NCBI GenBank assembly: GCA_944989445.1
Contig: CALYLW010000052.1
Location: 779,058 to 843,057, forward strand
Origin: Ampullaceana balthica
Taxonomy: Eukaryota; Mollusca; Gastropoda; Lymnaeidae
Direction: 5' to 3'
Length of the DNA stretch: 64,000 nt
Shown here: piece by piece, positions 12,101-24,100 of the stretch
Numbering within the stretch: the first letter of the stretch is position 1
Layout: every line of letters begins with the position of its first letter
Position numbers and translations under genes: made by a program
The notes under the pieces: model-generated
Databases searched by the model: none
Seen by the model: the letters and a program-made list of their open reading frames with translations, nothing else
What the model was told of the DNA's origin: nothing

Positions 12101-15100
12101 GCTTACAAATAATAATAACTTATGAGTTGATAAAACTGTAGTTTAAAATAAATAGTATCATATGTTATGTCTTTTAACATTATATCATTTCCAACCATCT
12201 TTCAGGACCAGCAGATACCCATGAATTTCAAGCAGAGACAAGACAACTTCTGGACATTGTTGCCAAATCCCTGTATTCAGAAAAAGAAGTAGGATTGTCA
12301 TCTTATTAAAGATACAAAAATTAATTTCATTTTTAAAAAAAAAGAAGTTATTTTTCATTTACTTTTTAATACCATTCCATTTTATAATCATAGATCTTAA
12401 TTAGGCTCTAAGAAGTAAAGACATTTAACTACTGTTCTAAAAAATCTTTTTGACTATATCTACTCAAACATGCATATATCTGAAACATCCCTTTAATCAT
12501 GTGTTTTTTTAAAAGCCTTAACATATCTTGTTCCATTGTTTATTTTATTGAATTGTTTTAACATCTTATCCTTTTAAAATGTTCTGTTGGTTCATTAAAA
12601 CTTGCACTGATTTTTATTTGAAAGATTTAAGATGACTGTCCAATTTAAGTTTTTGCGAGTTTTAAACATTTTTTATAATCAGGTGTTCATTAGAGAGCTG
12701 ATCTCCAACGCAAGTGATGCACTGGAAAAACTTCGTTATTATGAATTAACTGGCTCTGATGTTATAGATAAAGATATTCCTTTAGAAATACACATTGCCA
12801 CAAATGATGACAAGAAGACTTTCACAATTCAGGTGGGTCTTTCTATTTTATGTTATTTCACATTATTTCTCTAGAAATTTGTTCTTAGTTAATGATTATT
12901 GGTTGTTTTGTTTTTTTTCAAATATGTTATACAGATTATTTATTTAAATTGTTAGCTGACATTTAAGATCTGATTTTGGTAAGAGGTTATTTGACAGAAT
13001 GCTCATGAAAAGCTGATCACAAAAAAAGTTTCTTTAACAATTGGGCAGATTAAACATTAGCAAACATTTTATTTTAGAACAAAGTCAAGGAATAGATTTA
13101 GTTACCGTATAAACTCGTTCTAAAGCCGACCTTTTTTGGACAAAATCTTGGGGGAAAGTTTGGGGGGGGGGTCTGCTTACAAGCAGGTCATAGGTGATTT
13201 CTGCATGCACGTTGAATATTGGTGTTGTTATTGTAGATCATCAAGGTCCTTTTCTACATTCTACAAGATTCGACTGCTCTACCAGAAGCTATAAAATGTT
13301 ATTAAAATTTTGCACTTATCTTATTTAATAATTTTATTTATTTTTGTGAATTTTTATAGTCAATAAATTGCTTTACAAATTTTGTTTTCAACAACGTATT
13401 TTAATGTACGTTCTTTAGCCACAGTTAACCAAAGGAAAAAAAATACTGGTAACTCTTGCCTAGCAAAGAGCACAAAGACAAAGATAGTTAGTACAAAGTA
13501 AACAATCATAATGACCGATGTAGCTTGTAGTTTAAAAAAAATATGTGTACCATTTTGTTTACACTGTCCTATTATTTTTGGGGCGTCGGCTTACGAGCGG
13601 GTTACACACTTTTAATACTTTTCTCTCCCAAAAGAGTTGGGGTCGGCATATGAACGAACGGGCTATAGAACGAGTAAATACAGTATTTAATTTTTTTAAT
13701 CACAGTTATACTGTCAGTAGATAACTTAATTTAAGTAGAAAATATCTGGCAGTTTTGTAATTCATTTCAGCCCTGAAAATAAAATTTTTAGTACCAAATT
13801 ATATACAAATTTTATTTATAGAAATTTTAAAAAAAATTGTTTAATTAATCATTAATATGTTTTAAATTTCTCTTTTTCACTTTAGAATAGACAAAATGAT
13901 TTATAGCTAAATAATTAATTAAGCTTTTCTAATAATAAAAAAAACCCAACAATATTGAAACAGTATATCAATTGTGTTATTAAATTTACATTTAGGATAC
14001 TGGAGTTGGACTATCGAAAGAAGAATTGATTGAAAATCTTGGCACTATAGCTAGATCTGGATCAAAGGTGAACTCACCAAATATAATTAATCACTTATGA
14101 GATTACTTTGATAAAACCAACTTAAATATAATGAAATGCTGAAAAATCACAGAGATGTTTTGCATTGAACACCTAGTAATTAATATATTATAAATTATCA
14201 TCATTTGTTTTTTAAAAGGGTCAATCATAAATGATATTTTATTGGTATAGTATGTATTATTACAGTTATCCTTGAAATAATATCTTCTATATTGCTTGCT
14301 GGCTTGGCTAATAAATCATTTATATATTATGCTTATGCTCAAAAGCAAAACTTCTAACTGATATAATGTACATTACAGGCATTTTTGGACCAACTGTCTG
14401 AAAAAGGTGCCAAAGGGGACATAAAAAGTAATCTGATTGGCCAGTTTGGCGTTGGGTTCTACTCCACCTTTATGGTAGGGGACAAAGTTGATGTGTTCAC
14501 AAAGTCTTTTCAACCTGGATCCACTCCATTCAAGTGGTCTTCTGATGGGTGAGAACAGAATAGTAACCTGACAGAAAAAGGAATTTATTTTGTATTCAAA
14601 TTAATTTAATTATCGTTTAAAGCCCCATAAGGTTTTCGGTAAACTTCCGCCTCAGTCCCGTAAGGATTTCCCGTATCGCGATCGACTGGTTATGAAATTA
14701 AAAAAATTGCTGTAAATGTATTTATAATGTTTTTGTCATACTGACTTCATCTTCTAGGATAAGAATGGTTATTTTAAATTATCCAAAAACCGTTATGAGT
14801 TTAATACTATTTTACCTGTAGTTTAGTACATTATTTTTACAAAAAAAGTATAGCGAAATCACATTTACCATAAAAACTACCCCGAAACTTCGCGAATCAA
14901 GCGAAAACACGAGCAAAGGCAATCACCGCCATTTCTGGAAGTCGAATACATCTTCTATCCCGCACTGAATAGTTTTTTACTTTCTCTGATTTCGTTTCTA
15001 AAGAGAGTACTATCGAGGCGCGCGCTTGTTAATAGAGGCTAGGTGCGCATTACTGCGCTTTGTCAAATTAAACGTTATGCTGGTTAACCTTAACCATTAA

Positions 15101-18100
15101 GATAAATTTTCCATTATTGAAAGTTCTTTTTCAGCTATTAGATTTTTATGCTGGAAATAAAATTCAGAAGCATGAGAAAGTCACCCTAAACAAAAGAAAC
15201 AAAACATTTGTTGACTCCCACAATATAAAATATCAAGTTCTAGGCCACAGTTCATTAAAAAATAGATCTATCAGTTTGTACTTTGAAGATTAGTTTGCTT
15301 TAGTTTTTGGAAATTGTTCTTTGTTCAGGACAGGAAAATATGAAATATCAGAAGCAGAGGGGGTCCAAAGAGGAACCAAAATTGTTGTTCATCTCAGGGG
15401 GGACTGTTACAATTTTGCCAAAGAGGAAATTATCAAAGGTAAGACGTTCTTGATAACTTGATATAATCCCTCATTTTGAAAGGTATGAATTAAAATTTAT
15501 TGACCTTTTATGGAAAACTTTTTTTATATAAATAATATAACTTTCTTAAATAAGTACATCTCTATAAAAATTCAAGTTAATTACTATAAGACTTTCTTTC
15601 TATTTAACAGAAGTGGTGAAAAAGTACAGCAACTTTGTTGGTGTTCCAATTTTTTTAAATGGCAAGCGTGCAAATATCATACAAGTGAGGCAGAAATTTA
15701 ATTAGTTAATAAAACAAGTTATTGTATAACAGCTGCTAAATATTAGCAGTTTTAATCAACATTGCATGCTATTGTGTTGTATTTTTTGTTTATTTCAAAA
15801 AACAATTGTGACATTTTGTAGTGAACTTTTAGAGCAATACCTTGCCACTTTTTTTAAATACATTTCTTTCAAAAAGGCTCTATGGACTATGGAACCTAGA
15901 GATGTGACGCCTGACATGCATGAAGAGTTCTACAGATTCATTGGGAATGTGTATGATAAACCACGGTACCATCTCCACTACAAGATTGATGCTCCTTTAA
16001 ATATCAGAGCACTTTTTTACATACCTGAATATAAACCAAGTGAGGGGTTTCTTAGTATTTGCAATATTAATATATCAATTAAAAATGAAATATCTATCAT
16101 TAATATAACTTCTTGTAAATGATTTATGCACTTTGCTGTCATGTTATTAACAATGAGAGAATTTTCTTTCAGCCATGTTTGATATGAGTAGAGAAACTGA
16201 TGTTGGTGTAGCTCTCTACAGCCGTAAAATACTTATAATGGCTAAAGCCAATCACGTGCTTCCCAAATGGTTGCGATTTATTAAAGGTAGGAGTTCATAA
16301 TTTTGAAAAAATATGTGTAATTTATCCAGTTCTGCGCTGAATATGTTTAGCTTTAATTTGGCATGATTAGAAAGAGAAAACTTGTGGGGTTAATTCTTAG
16401 AGTGAATCTTTTTGTTTGATTCCGTCTATGTTAGATAAAGGCTGCTGTCCATAGCAGCATTTTTAAAAATGTTTGGCAACATCCTCCACAATGCTCGTAG
16501 ATTTTAATACAGGTTAGATTTTGAGTAATGCAGTGATCATTTAGCTCTCATTTTCAAGATCATCATATTGTATACTCCATTCTTACAGGTGTGGTTGACA
16601 GTGAAGATATTCCTTTGAATTTAAGTAGAGAATTGTTGCAAGATAGTGCTCTTATTAGGTAAGTTTTTATAGTCTCTCTATAATTTGATATAGAGTGGAT
16701 CTTGCCATGTTTTATATGAGCCCAGTGATGAATGACCATGCCATCTTGACCTCTGTGTGACTATGTGGGTTACACAAGGCCCAGAGTGACCAATACAATG
16801 TTGACACAGCATGGGGCCATCTGAGGGCAGTTTGGTTACATTTCAATACAGCTTTGAACAATTTCATCAATCTTCAAGTTGACCGGAACCTTGAAGGGGA
16901 CCTAAGAAAATGAAGAGAACATTTTAGAGTCTCTGTGGATATTGCTGCATTTTAGAAAGTTACTGACACTCTTAACACATGTGAAAGTTTGGATAGGTGT
17001 TATGAAATTATAAAGAAGTAATTAGTTGAGGCAGACAGACCCACAAGTATAATCATGATTTATTTCTGTTTTGGTATTAAGCATCCAGTCCATGTTTCTA
17101 ACAGAAAAACTGCACAAATCTTCTGTCTCATTAAATTTGTTTTTCATAAAATAAGTGTAAAATAAAATTCTTCTTGATTAAGTTTTAGACAATTTTAAAA
17201 TCCATATACACAAATGATCCCTGTTTTATTTATTTTTAATTCTTGAGGGAAGATTTAAACCTTGTGTACCACTTAGTTGAAGATCAATTTTTATAGATAA
17301 ATTTTATTTTAAAGTATTTCTATATTTTAAAAGATTTACTTTTGATTTAAATTGAAATCTTTTAAACTAATGAAACAAAACAATTGATAGTTTTACTCTG
17401 TAAAAGATATAAATATTATCTAACTGGGTTGTGCTGCGGTGCCGGGGCGGCCACCTTTTTCAAAAGCCCAACTAACTTGTCCTTGTTTGATAAATACAAA
17501 ATATTAAACTTCCTGGAATGTACACAAAGTATTTTATAATTAACCAAAATTAAAATATGAGCTGAAACAATGACGTCATATAATATTTTTTAACAGCGCA
17601 TCTTTAATTTATAATCATTTTGCGCACCGATGCACACCATGTATTTTAAAATATAAGATCAAACAATGACTTCATGTATTTTTTTTTACAGTGCTAATCA
17701 CCACACGATTTTTTAAACAAACTGCAATAAACTGTTGTACATCGTTCCTCAGCGTTCCACATGAAATGTTATTAGGTGTTGCACTATCGTAATAAATTTA
17801 AATACGTCTGATATAATTTTAATTTCTTTCCTGGGTTAAAATGTTTTTAAAAAACATTAAAAAAATTAATTAGCTTTTAAAACTATGTAATGATGCATCA
17901 TTGAAATGAATTTTATTTTAAGGTAAATAATTGTATTAAATTAATATAGGATGCAAGGAATGTTTTTTAAAATTATTTGTACTGTGATGAATGTCCATGC
18001 CTATTACTTCCCTTTAACCATTATGTGAATGGTTTAGAAGGGACTGAGCTTTGATGCAATGTTGACAAAGCATGGGGCCATCTGAGTGCAAAATACTTAT

Positions 18101-21100
18101 TTTCATCTTAAATTGTATTTATAGTGCCATTATTTGTATATTTTAAATAAATTTTATGTCTGAGCTTGAAATAAAAACATTTACAGAGTTAACCTGTGTG
18201 AAATATGGTTATCATTTGTTGTTTTAATTTTAAACAGAAATTTTTAAAAATTATATATTTATTATTTTTTATTTCTTTGTGTTTGTTTTATTTTTTGTTG
18301 CTTTTATGTGTTTCAAATCAAAGAGAACAATTAGAATTTAAATAATTCTCTTCATAAAATATTTCTTTCAGGAAACTACGACAAGTTCTGACCACCAGGA
18401 TTCTAAAGTTTTTTGCTGAACAAGCCAAAAAAGACCCTATAACGTACATGAAATTCTATGAAGATTATGGTCTGTTTTTCCGAGAAGGCATTGTCACTAC
18501 TGGTGAACAGGATCAAAGAGTAGGTGTCAAAAAGTCTTTAGTTTTAATAACATTGCACAGTTCAAAGTCACTTATTTCTCTCAAGCATATTCGTGTAATT
18601 GAAGTTTTTGACATTTAATTTGGGTCTTTTTAATTCAACATTTTGATAAGTTACAAAATAAAATAAAAGTTTATAACTGTTTCTTTGTACAGGAGGACAT
18701 AGCCAAGCTTCTGAGATTTGAATCATCTAAACTGGAACAGGGGCAGTTAACTAGTCTGGAAGAATATGCTCAGAGAATGAAGGCAGGGGAGAGAAACATC
18801 TACTTTTTCTCATCTCCTAGGTAGGATTGAGTTGTAACATAAGTAATTGTTTTTTTGTCTAAACTTTTCACTTCATTGTATGTGGTTACTTTATTGTCAG
18901 TTTTATTTGTAGTTCTAACACTTTCAACACCGATTTTTTAATATAAAAAAACGTGTTTAAGATCATTTAAACAAATTTCTTTAACTCATTTTTTAAAAAC
19001 GATTAAAGTTAAAGGTGTCAATTTTTTCCCCTTTTTTTCTGACCCTGTGATGACATTTCACTGCGCAAATCTGAATTGCTTGTATTTGGTTAATCTCCAA
19101 TCTTACGGTTGTTGAGGTTGCCATGATGACACAGCTTTAATGATCAGAGGTGATTCTGAGGGTACCAGGTCTTCAATCAAGAGTCATTTAACCTCTGTGA
19201 TCCTTTCAATAACAAATTCAGCATCCCCTTGAGAAAATAGCACCCTAAATTTCACTGAGCTTGGCCATTTGAACCATATTGTTATTAGTATACACAGAGG
19301 TCAATGTTTTCCATGCAACTGAACTTTTAAGATGATTCATATCATTTTACAATTACACTGGGTAACATTTGCTCAATATTTAAGCATAATGATAACCTCC
19401 AGGTCATCTTTGGGGTGCATGTTTTTTCTTGTATTGGCTTGAGTAAATCTATTTCTGTTTATGCTACAAATATGACTCAAATAGATTTTAAATAAGGATG
19501 GAAACAGGCTGCTGGGGTAATAATAATTTTATTTTTGATTTTCTATTAGTCGTCACCTTGCTGAGACATCTCCTTACTTTGAAGCGTTGAAGAAGAAAGA
19601 CATTGAAGTGTTATTTTTGTATGAACCCTATGACGAGCTTGTACTAATGAACCTTGGTCAGTTTGACCGCAAGAATCTCAAGTCCATCGAGAATGAGCTG
19701 TATGAGGATAAGGCAGACACAGACACTATTGATGAGAATGGTAAGAAATGTTGTAGGAACTCTAACAGGACTAAATTGTCCTTAGATGGAAAATAAAGCT
19801 GACCTACTGACCTTACTTTCTGTACTTACATTGACACTGATGACAAGTGAGGCATACATTTATATGCTGTTGTGTTTATCAACAGATGATAAAAGCCTGA
19901 AGCAGAAAGAAGCAGATGATCTGAAAGTTTGGCTCAAATCTGTGCTACTAAACAAAGTCAACAACATCAAGGTAGGAGACTAATCCGAGACATGAACATT
20001 TTATACGAATTCTATTGAGGAGTTAGTAATTTAAAGACCAAGTCCATGCTCCCCTACCGAGTCTCACCCTCTGGGGTGTTGAAGTCATTAATAATTCGAA
20101 TGACCCTATTCACACTCCCTCACCAGGTGACCAAGAGGCTAGAGAATCACCCTTGTGTGATAACCGTCTTGGAGATGGGTTCCGCCCGGCACTTCCTGAG
20201 GACAACTCTGGCTGACAAAAGCCAGGATGAGAGGCTTCGGTTATTGCAGCCAACGTTGGAGCTCAACCCCAGGTAAAGTAGGAAATATCATATAGAATAG
20301 GACATCGATAAAGCTTTTAAATAAAATACAATATCCACAAAAATATTGTGTAATGAAAACAATAAACATAAATCTTTATTAATTAACTAATATAAAAGTA
20401 TATGTTTTGGCTAATGAATTCGCCAGTACTAATAATTTACACAAGTATTAAAATTATATTTGAATTATATAAGACATTCTATATATAGAAAAAATAATTA
20501 TTTAAAGATAAAAAGAAAGAAAAAAACAACAAACAATGACACAGGATATAAGAAAAAGGAGGAAGTATCAAAAGTTACAGTGAAAACCACAACGTAAAGT
20601 AACTTCCTTTTTAATTACTTACTTGAATAAAATAATTATTGGTTCTGAAATATTAATAAAATAAATGCTAATAACACAAGTTGGCAGACATCAATGATCA
20701 TTAATAAAACCCACACGTCTGGCACACATCAATGAACATTACTAAAACCCAAAAGTTGGCACACATCAATGAACATTACTAAAACCCAAAAGTTGAAAGT
20801 TGTTCCCCCCCCCTTTTCCCCGCCAGTGAGTCATAACTGTAATGAGTTAACAGACATCTTGTGAGTGGCCTAAGAGGGTAATTGTGCTGTGATCTGATCT
20901 GATGTGTCTTAGGTTATCTTTCCTTCTATTTGTTACTTACCAGTATAGTGTTGTTTTGTTCCCTACCGCCATAGTGTTGTTTTGAAGTACTTTTAATTGA
21001 GCTTTAGATGACTAGATTCAAAGTAATAGGTAATCAAATAAAAAGTAACTCACTGTCTAATTATTGTACTGAAAATGAAGATAGTATGTCGAATTCAGTT

Positions 21101-24100
21101 TACCAGTATTTGACCACCCATGATCTATTTATTATAATTGACTTGTTAAGAGATACAAAAATAAATATTAAAAGAGAAAATAATTAAAAAATAAAATTCT
21201 TAATTCAGTAGAGGAACAAGACATTTAATCTAAAACTAGCACCCAATAAATATACAAAAATGAAAACACTAAGCATAGGAAATCAAATCTATTCATACAC
21301 AGCCATTAGCTCTGTTAGTTACACAGTGTGATGGTCAGAATCTTCTCTTGATCTTCAATTTTTTACTTATATTAAGAATGAAAGAGATGTATCTTTGTAT
21401 GTGAAATCAGATATGTTGTGTCTTAATGTGTTAGCAAGGCAGTGAGCAATTTGTGGCTCTCAGTCTCAGCTCAGAGCTCAGATGTGTATACCCCACTAAA
21501 ACTTGCACAGAGAGAAGTAAATAATTAACATAATAAATCTTATATACAATATGTACTTGTATAAGCCAACCCCGATTTGTCACTTGGAAAGCATTCATTG
21601 TGTTGATAAAAATTTTATAAAATGAGTTTCACATGTATAATTCAAACCCCCTGATTTTGGCCTTGAAATTTTGAAGAAGAAAAAACTCGACTATCTATGG
21701 CTTGTATTTAAATTTCTTATGATGTCATCTTGTTCTCCCTTCCCCAAGCCACCCCTTGATTGTCAAAATGCACAAACTCATGGATTCAGACCCAGAACTG
21801 GCATCTCTCTTGGCAGAACAGGTGAGTTATTGCCCTTTGTCCAAGTATGTTAAATATGTCACCCTAGGCTAATTTCCTGAAAGCGTTTTTCAAATGATTT
21901 TTATCTCTATGTGTGTTTGATAAAGAGTTGACTCTGTGGCCTATTTATCTTAAAGCAGTAAGCCTGATAAGTGCACTAGCTAGTGGTTTGTGTGTTAGTT
22001 ATCTTTTACTAGAAGGGACTTCTGTCTTCTGTAAATGGTTCATTTTTTTCTGCATGGTTATTAAGTCAGCTGTTATTTGTGTAACCTATTTGATTTCATG
22101 GTTCTCGTGGGGCTATAAAGTGGAGGGTGGTATATTGATATTGGGGTTTTCTATATTGTGGTTTGAGAACTAATGACTATATTGTTGGGTTACACCTTAT
22201 GCACTTGATTTTCTTGGAAGGACCCTTTATATATGAATAGAATTAATAATTGCCATTTAATCTGTAATAATGGATATTGGGCTGTGATACATTTCATACA
22301 TCATGTGTCAGACTTTCAGCAATATGTCATGTGTCAGGCTTACAGCAATATGTCATGTGTCAGACTTACAGCAGTATGCCATGTGTCAGACTTACAGCAA
22401 TATGTAATGTGTTGGACACAGCAATATAACACGTGTCAGGCTTACAGCAATGTCATGTGTTGGACACAGCAATATAACATGTGTCAGGCTTACAGCAATA
22501 TTTCATGTGTTGGACACAGCAATATGTCATGTGTCAGACTTACAGCAATGTCATGTGTTGGACACAGCAATATGTCATGCGTCAGACTTACAGCAATGTC
22601 ATGTGTTGGACACAACAATATGTCATGTGTCAGGCTTACAGCAATATGTCATGTGTTGGACACAGCATATGTCATGTGTTGGACACAGCAATATGTCATG
22701 CGCCAGACTACCAGTAATATGTCATGACCACTGTTCCCTTTTAGCTGTGCGGCTGCACGGCCTCGCAGATATCTGACCGCCGCCGTGCAGCAATTTTAGA
22801 ATTAGATTGTGTAAAATAATTGTCCAGTGGCAGCAGTGACTTGTCCAGTGGCAGCAGTGACTTGTCCAGTGGCAGCAGTGACTTGTCCAGTGGCAGCAGT
22901 GACTTGTCCAGTGGCAGCAGTGACTTGTCCAGTGGCAGCAGTGACTTGTCCAGTGGCAGCAGTGACTTGTCCAGTGGCAGCAGTGACTTGTCCTGTGGCT
23001 ACTCTTGTTATTTTTGTGTGCTACTAAAGAATGTCTCCCCCAGTAAGTCCTTGAATGCACAGATACCAAAATGTTTACACAAGTATTTGTATTGTGGCTC
23101 AACTTGAGATAAGCATTTAGTCAGCAGTTTGCCAGAGCTTGTCCTGTTATCTCTGCAAATGTTGTTTTAGCAAGTGGGCGGGGCACAGGTGCTGACACCC
23201 CTCAGATAGAATCAAGAAATGACTATGTGCTGGAATCATTATGTGATGTTTGATATGTCTTTACGGTTGGCTGTCACTTTAGTACCTGCCAGGCTTAATA
23301 AGTGATGAAGTGTAGTTCATAAAAAGAATCAATTTATGTAATGCAAATCATCATCAGTGTTCCCTTTAAGCTGCGCCGTGCAGGTATCTTACCGACATCG
23401 CGCAGCAGTTTAGAATTACAGCGCAGCAAATTTTGTAAAAACACTGCACAAAGAAATGGATGTTGTGCAACTTTGCACATGAGTTCTTTTTCTTTGCACA
23501 CAGACCAGCAAACCTTGAGTTAGAGGGAACATTGGTCATCATACTATTGGTTTCTTTATAGGGCTGCGGAAAGTAACGATTAATTTCTCGATTAATCGTT
23601 AAATTTTTTTTATCGATTATAAGTATTTTAATCGCTAAAAATTCGATTAAAATTAAAGAAAATATTTATAATATTTAAAAAAAATTTATTAATAAATAAT
23701 CAATTATTAATAATAATTTATATATTTTTTTACATACAAACTTCTCCCGCGTAATATTATAATTTATTTTATTACTTTATGTGGACCAGCAAACGTCAAC
23801 TAAAAATTGCTGACAACATCAGCGCAGTTAAATTTTAACATATAACTAGAAAGTTGAGCAAAAATTTTGCTTTTAAGCTAACTGCGGATGGCAAAGTCGA
23901 AGATGGTGAAAAAGTTTACTGTGTTCACTGCCATAAACAATTTTCTTTTAAAGGATCAAATACATCACTGACGTACCACCTTCAGCACAAACATCCGATC
24001 AAGTATCAACATATTGTCATAAAATTTAGTTCAAAATATACTTAATTTTCAATGTCCGTGAGAAATGTTCAGTTTAATGACGTCATAAATTTCTATTTTT

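Noticed and set aside
12632..12874. 80-codon frame over TRAP1 exon 4 as a separate gene
   Set aside because: It is exon 4 (12683-12832) plus intron on both sides.
15766..16122. 118-codon single-exon frame over TRAP1 exon 9
   Set aside because: Only 15877-16039 matches TRAP1; both ends are intron read-through.
22301..23107. Several 66-164-codon frames rich in Cys, His, Ser or Gly
   Set aside because: They read through minisatellites in three frames and on both strands; the pattern comes from the repeats.
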